From Kumtagia sp963820075 (GTDB lineage: Bacteria; Pseudomonadota; Alphaproteobacteria; Rhizobiales; Rhizobiaceae), in contig CAWFYS010000005.1 in assembly GCA_963820075.1 (NCBI GenBank), positions 124,001 to 188,000 on the forward strand: a stretch of DNA of 64,000 bases, given 5' to 3'. A program made the position numbers and the translations under genes. This document shows, piece by piece, positions 9,139 to 17,699 of this stretch (positions are counted from its first letter, which is position 1; every line of letters begins with the position of its first letter). Under the pieces are notes generated by a model that had not been told where the DNA came from, did no database searches, and saw nothing but the letters and a program-made list of their open reading frames with translations.

Positions 9139-9831
9139 ATGGACGATCAGGCGAATGGCGGACAGGCCGCATTGGTGCAGCTTCAGGCGTATCTTGCGCA
9201 GATGGATCACTCCGGCGAAACCAGGCTGCCCGCCGAGCGGGAACTCTGCGAGAGCCTTGGCGTGTCGCGCGGCAATCTGCGCAAGGCGCTGGCCGTGCTT
9301 GAAAGGGACGGCCGCATCTGGCGTCACGTCGGCAGGGGAACATTCGTCGGCAGCGGCCCCGTGAAGGAGACCATCGGAATCTCCGAGATCGCCGGTCATA
9401 CAAATCCGGCTGACGTGATGCGCGCCCGTCTTATCATTGAGCCTGAGATTTCGCGTGAAGCGGCGCTGCACGCTACGCTTTCAGACATCGCCGCGATGCG
9501 GCAATCGCTGGTGCAGACGCGGGAGGCCGCCACATGGCGGCAATACGAGAATGTCGACAATCTGCTCCACCGCCAGATAGCGCAGGCGAGCAGGAATAAT
9601 GTGCTGCTTGGATTGTTCGATGTACTGAACGCGGTGCGCCGCACCGTTGTCTGGGGCCGCCTCCGTTCAGAAGGCGCTCGTCCTCCGGCGGACCATCACA
9701 GCTTCGTCGATCATGAACGGATTGTCGAAGCGATCGCCGAGCGCGACCTTAGCGGCGCGGCAGCGGCCATGCGCCTGCATTTGCAGCAAGTCGAGCGGCG
9801 CCTGATACCTGTTCGCGAAGCGGCAGAATAG
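9139..9831 (+). CDS. GntR-family (FadR/FCD) transcriptional regulator
   Basis: A 230-residue regulator. An N-terminal winged helix (PAERELCESLGVSRGNLRKA, then LERDGRIWRHVGRGTFVG, about 30-80) precedes an FCD ligand domain (about 95-225) whose conserved Asp and His residues (DVMRARLIIEPEI, DNLLHRQI, DHERIVEAI, MRLHLQQV) form the usual metal/ligand site. It is divergent from the ABC/FAH operon, so it most likely represses that operon until a carboxylate ligand binds. Upstream repeats at 9028-9136 fit as its sites. Confidence 0.85.
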   Translation: MDDQANGGQAALVQLQAYLAQMDHSGETRLPAERELCESLGVSRGNLRKALAVLERDGRIWRHVGRGTFVGSGPVKETIGISEIAGHTNPADVMRARLIIEPEISREAALHATLSDIAAMRQSLVQTREAATWRQYENVDNLLHRQIAQASRNNVLLGLFDVLNAVRRTVVWGRLRSEGARPPADHHSFVDHERIVEAIAERDLSGAAAAMRLHLQQVERRLIPVREAAE

Positions 9832-10068
9832 CTCGACCGTGACAAGGGGACCGGCTTCAAGTCGGCCTTCGACCCATACGACCAGCAATCGTCCTGGTGA
9901 GATAGCGATGTGCGGTGGCGTCTTTACCATCTTTCGCCGGGTCGTGCCGGCGCCGGGGAAGGAAAGACCACGACGGAAGCAGCTGTTCGAAAAGCCGGAT
10001 CATTTCTTCGTATCCTGGCAGTTTCAATCTGAGTAGCCGGCGGCAACCTACCGAAACCATCCATCACT

Positions 10069-10536
10069 ATGCTTGGCGTCGGCATGCAGGCCGAGGGTCA
10101 AATGAGTTTCCTTGTCCAAGTGAAGTCGCTCAACAATCGCCCGGTCGAGTTTCGGCTGTCGCTGGACTTGCCGGGCAAGCCCACGGAGGCCGGCGAAACC
10201 AACAGCACGTGGCAGGACAAGGACCTGGGCTATCTGCGGTATTCGCAGGGGTATTGCATCGCGTCGAAGAACAAGGCCGCCTACCCAGATACGCTGTTCC
10301 TCTGGCATCTCACGCCGCCGGAGGGCGACCTTCACGACTTGCGTGTCCCCAAGGCCGCGCGTCTGATGGTGGTGACGCTGTTGGGGTTCTTCGGTTCTGA
10401 CGGCGGCATCCGAGAAAAGGGGTCGGGGGTCGTAAACCCGAAGGCCACGACCACTACGCGCCTGTCCGAGATCGAGTGGTCGATCGAGTCCCCCCAGCAT
10501 TACCCGAAGAGTGTGGCAGGTTCCCTTGCGTGGTGA
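10069..10536 (+). CDS. Hypothetical protein
   Basis: An open frame of about 155 residues that I do not recognise. The plus-strand reading (SFLVQVKSLNNRPVEFRLSL, then KDLGYLRYSQGYCIASKNKA) has balanced composition, unlike the His/Arg-rich opposite strand, so it is the likelier coding strand. The start is uncertain: ATG at 10069, 10084 or 10102. No signal peptide or membrane segment is evident. The region 9832-10068 before it holds nothing I can support. It could be a decayed gene. Confidence 0.3.
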   Translation: MLGVGMQAEGQMSFLVQVKSLNNRPVEFRLSLDLPGKPTEAGETNSTWQDKDLGYLRYSQGYCIASKNKAAYPDTLFLWHLTPPEGDLHDLRVPKAARLMVVTLLGFFGSDGGIREKGSGVVNPKATTTTRLSEIEWSIESPQHYPKSVAGSLAW

Positions 10537-10769
10537 TTGGCCGTAACCCTTCTCCTGAATGTCGGACCAGGTAGCAGCGTGCAATTCCGCTAACATTTGT
10601 TGGTATTTGGGAGCAAGTAGTTTGCGCATCCAAGTATTTGCACTGAGCGAGATGGTACGATTGAGACGATGGAGTTCAGGGTTTCAAACTGGCGGGAGTT
10701 GCCGCTGCCAACCCAAGGTACGTGGCGCTCGACAGGCTCCGCCAGAGCCAAATTTCAGCGTCCCGCCGC

Positions 10770-11290
10770 GCGTGCCAGACGAGCCTTGGCACGGGACGCT
10801 CCCTTGAGGCGAGTGCAGCGGCGTACCGAAAAAGGCAGGTGTGCCGAGCCTGTGCTATCGTGGCGCAGAGACGCTGGCCTATCACGTTCTTGCCAACCAG
10901 CAGATTTCCTATTTCGAGAGGACGTTCGCTTGGCGGGGAAGACCCGGCTTCCTACGACACGGATCGCCCCGAAGTGGCGGCGAGGGCATGCGGGCGATCG
11001 CCCGAGACGGCAGCTATCTCGATGCGGTCTCCGCCATGTTTGCCGCCGAATGGATGTACTGGTCCTGGTCCAGGGCTGCTGCCGCATGCACGATCCGCGA
11101 TCCGTTGCTCAAGGAGTGGATCAACTTGCATGCGCATCACGACGTCGCGGAGCAGGCGCTCTGGCTGAAGGCCGAGCTCGATGCCGCGGGCGAGACCCTC
11201 GACGCCAACGAGCGTGCACGGCTGAACTCGATCTTCGCCCGTGCGCAGGAGTTCGAGATCGCTTTTCACCAAGCGCCATATTCTTGCTGA
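10770..11290 (+). pseudogene. TenA/THI-4-like protein, degraded
   Basis: The 3' half (about 11030-11290) reads as the C-terminal helices of the TenA family of thiamin-related hydrolases: AMFAAEWMYWSWSRAA, then LKEWINLHAHHDVAEQALWL and ARAQEFEIAFHQAPY. Upstream, YHVLANQQISYFERTFAWRG resembles the middle of the family but lies across frame changes near 10960-10990, and the N-terminus is not recognisable in any single frame. I infer a pseudogene with at least one frameshift. The left boundary is approximate. Confidence 0.5.
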
Positions 11291-11377
11291 CGGTGCCTCG
11301 AACGGCATCGAACGGCACCGTGACGCAATCCCGCGCGACGTACGACAAGAGTCGCCCAGGCAACACCCATCTCTCAA

Positions 11378-12931
11378 TCAATCCCGTACGAGGTAGGCCT
11401 CCATCGGGCCGACGCCCTTTAGATTGACGCTGCGCGGCTCTAGCGCCCAGGGCGATCGCAGGGCGCGCCGGGTCGCCTCCGAGATCTGCATCCGATCGGC
11501 CACGCCCTGCGATTCGAGTCGGCTGGCGACAATTACGGTTTCCCCCCACAGGTCGTAGACAAAGCGGCTGCGGCCGATCAAGCCGGCGATCACCGGCCCA
11601 GTGTGCACACCGATGCGAACGCTAAAGGAATCGCCACTTGAGGCCTGCTCTTTCAATGCCCCAAGCATTGCCTGCCCGAGCGCCACGATCCGGTCGGCAT
11701 GGTCTTGAGCCGGTTCGGGAACGCCACAGGCGGCCATGTAGGCGTCGCCGATTGTCTTTATCTTCTCGACGGCATGTGCATCTGCCAGCGCGTCGAATAG
11801 GCTGAACATTCCGCCAAGACGTTTCACGAGATCAGAGGCAGGCAGCCTAGCCGCGATGGTAGAGAAACCGACGATATCGGCGAAAAGGATTGTCGCCTCC
11901 TCGAAGCGATCGGCGATGATCTGCTCGCCTTGCTGCAGCCGGGCGACGATCTGACTGGGCAGTATGGCGCGCAACAGCGAATCTGCCCGCTGCTTCTCGG
12001 CCTCGATGCGGTGCAAATAGCTGTGCTCGCGGTCGAGCCAACGCTTCTTTTCCAGCGTCGAATTGATCCGTGCGCGCAGCAGGACCGGATTGAAAGGTTT
12101 CGGCAAATAGTCGTCCGCGCCTGCCTCGATACAGCGCGCCACCGCGTCAACTTCGTTCAGCCCCGAAATCATGATCACCGGGATACGCTGCCATCGGCGG
12201 TCAGCCCTTAGCCGCAGAAGCACGTCGATACCATTCATTTCCGGCATCAGGACGTCCAGGAGCACGAGGTCGAACTCCTGTTCGCAAAGCCGCTTGAATG
12301 CGGACGGGCCAGTGGCGGCGGTGACCACCTGATGGCCCTCCAGCTGCAGGCGTCGCGAAAGGAGATCGCGGTTGCTGGCGATATCGTCGACGACAAGGAT
12401 CCTGCCGCCGTGAGCCGCGCTCGCCTCACTTCCCGTCCTGTTCAGCGCCCGTTCGAGCCTTGCCGCGTCGATGCGGGCCCGATCCGCAACCTGAATCCCC
12501 TCGATGCCGCCGGTGCGCGCGATGCCCGCGATGGCGTCGACATTCGCCAACAATTCGCCAGAAGCCGCCAGCATCACCCTGACATCTTCGGCCAGCCCAC
12601 TTTGGTTCAGGTTCTCGGCTTCCTCAAGGATCATTTCGGAATAACCGATGATGGCGTTTAGGGGCGTACGCAGATCGTGCCGCAGCTTCGCCTCGCTCTC
12701 GAACTCGGCGCAGCCCGTCTGGCTGGCGATCAGCCTGTCGATGAGAACGTTCAACTGCTGTGCCGCGAGGCCGACTCGTTCGAGATCCGGCATCAGGTCG
12801 ACCAGGCCGAGATCGCGCGCCTGTTCCGTCAGTAGTTCCTGAAATCCTGTAATCGCGCGGCCCGGCCCTGCGAGTTGTTGCGCGATGTGTGCGACGATCG
12901 CCTGGTGCTGGAAGTCGTTCTCAACACTCAT
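11378..12931 (-). CDS. DHp-receiver-adenylate cyclase fusion protein
   Basis: A 517-residue cytoplasmic protein and last gene of the signalling operon. Residues about 80-140 form a histidine-kinase dimerisation helix with the phospho-His motif RHDLRTPLNAIIGYSEM (His85), but no kinase ATPase domain follows. Residues 176-295 are a receiver (VVDD, phospho-Asp226 in LLDVLMP, Lys278). Residues 335-515 are a class III cyclase with metal Asp352 (FADIVGF) and Asp396, Lys392 for adenine and Asp460 (VYDLWG). The transition-state Asn is replaced by Ile467 (ETVIVASRLES), although the Arg471 partner remains. Function is inferred as phospho-regulated cAMP synthesis or a degenerate version. Its start is 24 bp downstream of the CheY-like gene's stop. 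Confidence 0.88.
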   Translation of the reverse strand: MSVENDFQHQAIVAHIAQQLAGPGRAITGFQELLTEQARDLGLVDLMPDLERVGLAAQQLNVLIDRLIASQTGCAEFESEAKLRHDLRTPLNAIIGYSEMILEEAENLNQSGLAEDVRVMLAASGELLANVDAIAGIARTGGIEGIQVADRARIDAARLERALNRTGSEASAAHGGRILVVDDIASNRDLLSRRLQLEGHQVVTAATGPSAFKRLCEQEFDLVLLDVLMPEMNGIDVLLRLRADRRWQRIPVIMISGLNEVDAVARCIEAGADDYLPKPFNPVLLRARINSTLEKKRWLDREHSYLHRIEAEKQRADSLLRAILPSQIVARLQQGEQIIADRFEEATILFADIVGFSTIAARLPASDLVKRLGGMFSLFDALADAHAVEKIKTIGDAYMAACGVPEPAQDHADRIVALGQAMLGALKEQASSGDSFSVRIGVHTGPVIAGLIGRSRFVYDLWGETVIVASRLESQGVADRMQISEATRRALRSPWALEPRSVNLKGVGPMEAYLVRD

Positions 12932-12955
12932 CTAACGGAGCCACCGGGTCGCGGC

Positions 12956-13327
12956 TCACCGGCTGACGGCGAGCAGTTGTTCGATCTTGCGCACGAGCCG
13001 TGGCAGGTCCACTGGCTTGCTGTCGTAGTCGTCGCAGCCGGCCCCGAGGGCCAGTTCGCGGTCGCTCGCCATTGCATGCGCAGTGAGTGCGATGATCGGA
13101 ATCGTCGACGTGTTCGGATCCGCCTTCAGCCTCCGCGTCGCTTCCCAGCCGTCCATCACCGGCAGACTCATGTCCATAAGGACCAGATCCGGCCTTTCCG
13201 AAACGGTAAGGTCCACGCCAGACTGTCCGTTTTCAGCAATGAGCACTTCGAAACCGCGTCTCGCCAGCCGCCGCGAAAGCATGTCGCGATTCATTTCGTT
13301 GTCTTCCACCAGGAGAATCCTTGCCAT
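12956..13327 (-). CDS. Single-domain CheY-like response regulator
   Basis: A 123-residue stand-alone receiver. MARILLVEDNEMNRDMLSRR starts the fold, Asp52 (LVLMDMSLPVMDGW) is the phosphorylation site, and the Thr (IIALTAH) and Lys (DSKPVD) switch residues are present. There is no output domain. The ATG at 13327 follows GGAGG at about 13335-13340; upstream extension is not needed. It lies between the hybrid kinase (31 bp) and the cyclase protein (24 bp) on the same strand, so it probably acts as a phosphate shuttle or sink in that pathway. Confidence 0.88.
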   Translation of the reverse strand: MARILLVEDNEMNRDMLSRRLARRGFEVLIAENGQSGVDLTVSERPDLVLMDMSLPVMDGWEATRRLKADPNTSTIPIIALTAHAMASDRELALGAGCDDYDSKPVDLPRLVRKIEQLLAVSR

Positions 13328-13358
13328 CTCCGAGTTCCTCCAGCAGTGGCGCAGCGGT

Positions 13359-16118
13359 TCAAGCATGGCCGATTCCGGCGCCGACCGTGTCTCGTACTGA
13401 TATCTGGCGCTCGAGGGCTTCCACCAACTGGGACCTACTCTTGGCGCCCTTGGTAACGACGGCGACCGCCCGATCCCGTAGCCAGTTAAGTTCGTTCGCC
13501 GAAAGGTCCTTCGAGGTGACAACGACCACGGGGATGTTCTGCAGTTCCGGAATCTGCTGCATTTTGTTCAATGTCTCGAAGCCGTCCATTTCCGGCATCA
13601 GCAGGTCGAGCAAAACCAGGCGGGGTGCCAGACGCTTCATTAGTTCGATGCCGCGCACTCCGTCGCTCGCCTCGTGAACCTGCCAGTTCTTCTTGGTCAG
13701 AATGCGCCGGAGGACATCGCGCGAGGCCTGGTCGTCGTCCACGATGAGCACATCGCGTTTGTCGTTACCGCAGGCCTCGATCGTGCGAATTAATCTCTCG
13801 GTATCGATCGGCTTGGTCAGATATTCTACGGCACCGAGCGACAGGCCGAGTTCGCGGTCCGCCAATATGGTGGCGAGGATCACCGGAATCTCGCACAGTT
13901 CCCGATCGTTCTTCAACGCGCGCAGCACGGACCAGCCATCCTGATGTGGCATGATGATGTCAAGAATGATCGCGGCGGGGCGCTGAGCTCGAGCCGCTGC
14001 CAGTCCTTCCGCTCCGCTCGCGGCCTCGATCGACGCAAGCCCTGCTTCTGCCAGGGCCTTGGCGATGACATCCCGGGCAGCGGGTTCGTCGTCTATGATG
14101 AGCACCGTCTTGCCTGCCGACACCGGTGGTAACGGTTCGGCAAGTTTCCTATCCCGGGCAATCTGCTTGCACTCGGCCGGAATTTCCATCGTAAAGGTCG
14201 AGCCCTTTCCGAGCTCGCTATCGACGCTTACCGTGCCGCCGATCATCCGGCAGAAACTGCGGGTGATACTGAGGCCAAGCCCCGTCCCTCCATAGTTTCG
14301 GGTGGTGGAGGCATCCGCCTGGGTGAATGCGTTGAACAGTCGCTCCTGTTGCTGCGGCGTTATACCGATCCCGGAATCAGACACTTTGAACACCAACCAG
14401 TCTCCGTCCGGCCTGCTCTGTCGCCTGACCGTAAGCGCTATGCGGCCTCCTTCGGTGAACTTGGCCGCATTGCTGAGCAGGTTGAATAGGTTCTGACGCA
14501 GCTTGGTCTGGTCCGAATGCATCGTCCCCAGATCGCTTTGGAAGTCGTCCACGAAGCTATTGCGGTTCTTGTTGATCAGCGGCGTGACGGTCGCCTGCAC
14601 GTCGCGGAGCAGCTCGGCCACATCGAAGGTTTCAAGGAACAGCTCCATCTTGTTGGCCTCGATCTTCGACAGGTCGAGGATGTCGTTGATGAGCGCCAGG
14701 AGATGGCGGCCGGCGCCCGCGATCCTCTCCAATTCTGGGACGAAACCGTCACTCTGCTGATCGGCCGCCTCCTCGATCAGCATCTCACTGTAGCCTATGA
14801 TCGCGTTCAGCGGCGTACGCAACTCATGGCTCATCGACGCGAGGAAGCGGCTCTTGGCTTCGTTGGCGGATTCGGCATTGCTCTTGGCCCGCTCCAGCTC
14901 GGCTTGTCTGAGCTTGAGTTCGGTGATGTCGGTATAGACGGCGACGGTGCCGCCGTCGGGGGTTCTGCGTTTGCTGACGCGAACCCATCTCTCGCCGTAC
15001 CGCCATTCGCGCACGAAGCCTGCCGGATCCCTGTGGACGCGCAGGCTCTTGGCCATCCAGTCCTCCGGCCGCCCGCCCTCGAGGTCCACCTGCCCGCTCG
15101 CCAGGCGTCGCTTCAGGATGTCCTCGAAGCTTTGCCCGATCAGCTCGCCTCGCTCCTGGTCGGAGAAGATCTCGCAATACTTGCTGTTCGCAAGCAGAAT
15201 CCTATCTTCGGGGTCGAATAGGACGAAGCCGTCAGAGATAGTCTCGAAGGCGGTCGCGAGCGTGCGTCTCTGCCGCTCAGCCTCCTCCTCCAGTCTCTGC
15301 TTCTCGATGGCGCTTGCCCGGAAGAGCCGAAGCGTGCGCGCCATGGCGCCGAGTTCGTCCCCGCTCTCTGCGGGAATCTCGACATCGTAGCATCCTTCGG
15401 TCAGTTCCCCGATGACTCGGTTCAACCGTCGTAGCGGGCCGATGATCGAACGAAGGACGAGGATGGTGAGAATCGTGCCGATCAGCACCACGACAGCCAC
15501 CAGGATGGCCGAGGCCTTGGCCGTCGCCTGCGTCTGCCTCACCGCCTCGTCGCGCGCGGATTCCGCCTTGGCGCTCGCGTCGGCGACGAGCTTGTTCAGC
15601 GCGGCGTCGACGTTGGTGCTGTGGGTGCGGGCCTCGGCGAGCAGAGCGTTACCGATGATGCGGTTGTCCTGGGTGTAGCTGTCGACGGCCTCCTGAGCCG
15701 TCTTGACATAGGCGTCCACCTCGGAACGGATTTCCCTGACCGCCTCAGGCGATGATTTGGAGAGGTGGTCCATGTGGACTTTCAGCCGGTCGCGCGCCTC
15801 CTTGGCATTTCGTTCCGAGTTCATGAGCAGGCTGACCGAGAGGTCGGTCAGCCAGTACCGCAGTTCGCCGAAAGTCACGTGTGCAGCCGCCGCGGTGCCC
15901 GCGAGGTCAAACAAGGCCTTGGTCTCGGCGGTGCGGTCGGCACTACGATAGAGGGCCTGCGTGAGAAAGATTGACGACAGGATGAGGCTGATGAGCCCCG
16001 CTGCCGTCAGGGCGGCAACGCGCACTGAGATGGGCAGACTGGCAAAGCGGCTTGCGAGCGACCTGGCCGGCGCGGAGGCTGGAGTTATCCGGCGCGGCGC
16101 TTGTTCCGCGGCGGTCAT
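13359..16118 (-). CDS. Hybrid sensor histidine kinase with two receiver domains
   Basis: A 919-residue inner-membrane kinase. Membrane segments at about 33-56 and 202-224 enclose a helical periplasmic sensor of about 145 residues. They are followed by HAMP (225-280), a PAS domain (285-400), a DHp helix with His431 (MSHELRTPLNAIIGYSEM), an ATPase domain (NLLSNAAKF, SDSGIGI, GGTGLGLSI) and two receivers, at about 668-785 (Asp719, LDIIMP) and 788-905 (Asp837, LDLLMP). The second receiver lacks the canonical KP pair, showing VVTKGAKS instead. Its ATG overlaps the upstream haem-protein stop by 4 bp (ATGA), so both products are likely made together. The signal is inferred to be redox- or haem-linked. 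Confidence 0.92.
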   Translation of the reverse strand: MTAAEQAPRRITPASAPARSLASRFASLPISVRVAALTAAGLISLILSSIFLTQALYRSADRTAETKALFDLAGTAAAAHVTFGELRYWLTDLSVSLLMNSERNAKEARDRLKVHMDHLSKSSPEAVREIRSEVDAYVKTAQEAVDSYTQDNRIIGNALLAEARTHSTNVDAALNKLVADASAKAESARDEAVRQTQATAKASAILVAVVVLIGTILTILVLRSIIGPLRRLNRVIGELTEGCYDVEIPAESGDELGAMARTLRLFRASAIEKQRLEEEAERQRRTLATAFETISDGFVLFDPEDRILLANSKYCEIFSDQERGELIGQSFEDILKRRLASGQVDLEGGRPEDWMAKSLRVHRDPAGFVREWRYGERWVRVSKRRTPDGGTVAVYTDITELKLRQAELERAKSNAESANEAKSRFLASMSHELRTPLNAIIGYSEMLIEEAADQQSDGFVPELERIAGAGRHLLALINDILDLSKIEANKMELFLETFDVAELLRDVQATVTPLINKNRNSFVDDFQSDLGTMHSDQTKLRQNLFNLLSNAAKFTEGGRIALTVRRQSRPDGDWLVFKVSDSGIGITPQQQERLFNAFTQADASTTRNYGGTGLGLSITRSFCRMIGGTVSVDSELGKGSTFTMEIPAECKQIARDRKLAEPLPPVSAGKTVLIIDDEPAARDVIAKALAEAGLASIEAASGAEGLAAARAQRPAAIILDIIMPHQDGWSVLRALKNDRELCEIPVILATILADRELGLSLGAVEYLTKPIDTERLIRTIEACGNDKRDVLIVDDDQASRDVLRRILTKKNWQVHEASDGVRGIELMKRLAPRLVLLDLLMPEMDGFETLNKMQQIPELQNIPVVVVTSKDLSANELNWLRDRAVAVVTKGAKSRSQLVEALERQISVRDTVGAGIGHA

Positions 16119-16867
16119 TTGAACAGGACGATGCTGATCGCCCCTCCCAGATCACCCGCCTTGCCGCCCTCCTTCGGGTATCCGGTCACGTCGATCTCGC
16201 CATTCGGCTCGCCATGGCAGGTCAGGCAAGAGTCGGTGTAATATTCGGGCAGCAGCATCCGGAAAGCCGGGCGTCCATCGACTTCCGTGACCTCCATGTA
16301 CGCCTCCCCCTTCGCTCTCTTCGGATCGGAAAAGACATCTTGGATAATCTGCCTTTCCCATGGGTCGGGGAGCGATTTGCGGTTGCGCACGAGCTGTTCC
16401 GGCGCGGTCACGCGTACGCGGGCCTCCTGGCCCACCTTGGCGGAGAATTTTTCGTTGATCAGGCGGGCGAAGATGGCCGGGACGAAGCCCTTAAACCCGA
16501 TTCCCTCGCGATTGATGTCATCCTGGTGTTCGTCCAGGACTTCCCTCATCGCATCGAGTTGCGCTTGGACGAGACGCCGGTCGCGTTCGGTCAAATCACC
16601 CGAGAAAGGCTCCTGGGCCACGCGCTCGGAATAGAGGGCGACCGCCTCCTTGACGAAGCGTGTGCTGTCGATCTCCTTGTCGCCGATCGTCGGATCGTTG
16701 ATGAGCGTCTGGTAGTTCGAGACGACGCTTCGGCCTGCACGCAGCAGTTCGGCAAGCCGCGAAGCCATATCGACATCTTCGGCATCGCCCGCTGCGACAA
16801 CGGACGTCAGGAGGAGCGCGCAGCCGATAAGAGCAGCGCCAATCGTGTTTCGTGATGCAGCTGCCAT
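16115..16867 (-). CDS. Exported c-type haem protein, Tll0287-like (DUF3365) domain
   Basis: A 250-residue protein with a signal peptide (about 1-26, ending VVAAG) and a DUF3365/Tll0287-like domain, a PAS-like sensor fold. One covalent haem site, SCLTCHGE (Cys214, Cys217, His218), is near the C-terminus, preceded by the family motif FRMLLPEYYTDSC. The start at 16867 is set by GAGGAAAG just upstream. It is the first gene of the kinase/receiver/cyclase operon and overlaps the kinase gene by 4 bp. I infer a periplasmic redox or gas sensor for the kinase's periplasmic helices; the family's precise role is not established. Confidence 0.85.
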   Translation of the reverse strand: MAAASRNTIGAALIGCALLLTSVVAAGDAEDVDMASRLAELLRAGRSVVSNYQTLINDPTIGDKEIDSTRFVKEAVALYSERVAQEPFSGDLTERDRRLVQAQLDAMREVLDEHQDDINREGIGFKGFVPAIFARLINEKFSAKVGQEARVRVTAPEQLVRNRKSLPDPWERQIIQDVFSDPKRAKGEAYMEVTEVDGRPAFRMLLPEYYTDSCLTCHGEPNGEIDVTGYPKEGGKAGDLGGAISIVLFK

Positions 16868-17177
16868 TCTTTCCTCTTCACGGAAAACAAGAGGCAATCC
16901 ACACAGTATACCACAATGGAAGCCGAGGATGTAACGCAGGGTTGGTTGCAACCGACCGTCGGGAAATCGGGCGGGTGACCGGGCCCGCCTTTAACGATTT
17001 TGCCTGTTCAGGAGAGCAGTTCGGAAATCGATCTCTTTACCGCCGGGGCCTTCATCAGCCGGCGTGGAGGCGCCAGACCGTCGGCAGAGAAGTTGGCCGG
17101 AATGGCTTCATGGCATGTTGTGATCGCGCCGAGTGCCCCATAGTATTTCGTGAGCCTGCATGATCGGAGAAACGTCA
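16868..17177. promoter_or_regulatory. Divergent promoter region between haem-sensor operon and sodC
   Basis: This 310 bp gap separates two divergent starts and must hold both promoters. Visible structure: a palindrome GGTTGCAACC (16944-16953) inside a wider imperfect repeat, and GGCGGG/CCCGCC arms at 16970-16975 and 16984-16989. I cannot assign -35/-10 boxes with confidence. Nothing coding was seen. Confidence 0.35.
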
Positions 17178-17687
17178 ATGAACAGACTATTTGCGGCTAC
17201 AGGATTGGCGCTAGCAGTTGCCATGCCCGCAACCGCCCAGGACAGCCAGACCGCGAAAGCCGAGTTCGTCAACCTGGCCGGCGCCAAAATCGGGACCGCC
17301 ATTTTGACAGAGACGAAGCAAGGTGTGCTCATTGCGTTGGAAATAACCGGTCTGCCGGCGGGAGAGTGGGTCGCGGTCCACGTCCACCAAACTGGCATTT
17401 GCGATCACCAGACCGCCCACGAATCGGCAGGGGGGCACTTCAACCCGATGAATGCCGAACACGGGTACCTTGCTGCGAACGGTCCGCACGCCGGCGACAT
17501 GCCAAATCAGCACGTCGGCGCCGAGGGTGTCCTGCGCGCGCAGGTCTTCAACAACATGGTCCAGCTGGATGGCGGGAAAGCATCCATCAGGGGCAGGGCG
17601 CTGATGATCCACGGCGGCCAGGACGACTATAAGAGCCAGCCTTCAGGCGCTGCCGGAAAACGTGCGGCCTGCGCCGTGATTGAGTGA
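17178..17687 (+). CDS. sodC: Periplasmic Cu/Zn superoxide dismutase
   Basis: A 169-residue protein that dismutates superoxide in the periplasm. A signal peptide (MNRLFAATGLALAVAMPATA, cut near residue 21) precedes the Cu/Zn-SOD fold. Metal ligands are visible in VHVHQTGIC, SAGGHFNP, HAGDMPN and ALMIHGGQDDY, and the disulphide Cys pair is in TGIC and RAACAVIE. The ATG at 17178 follows GGAGA. The C-terminus is complete; an IS110 remnant begins about 12 bp after the stop. It is divergent from the haem-sensor/kinase operon, which makes a shared oxidative-stress response plausible. Confidence 0.9.
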   Translation: MNRLFAATGLALAVAMPATAQDSQTAKAEFVNLAGAKIGTAILTETKQGVLIALEITGLPAGEWVAVHVHQTGICDHQTAHESAGGHFNPMNAEHGYLAANGPHAGDMPNQHVGAEGVLRAQVFNNMVQLDGGKASIRGRALMIHGGQDDYKSQPSGAAGKRAACAVIE

Positions 17688-17699
17688 GGTCCGGAAGCG

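Noticed and set aside
9839..10036. 65-codon frame with MCGGVFTIFRRVVPAPGKER
   Set aside because: Superficial likeness to the MCGR start of SRAP proteins, but the rest does not follow that family.
10048..10629. Minus-strand frame starting MRKLLAPKYQQMLAELHAAT as a possible gene
   Set aside because: The first 30 residues look protein-like, but the rest has antisense-type composition (HHHQTRG, Arg-rich). I kept the plus-strand frame as the weakly supported gene instead.
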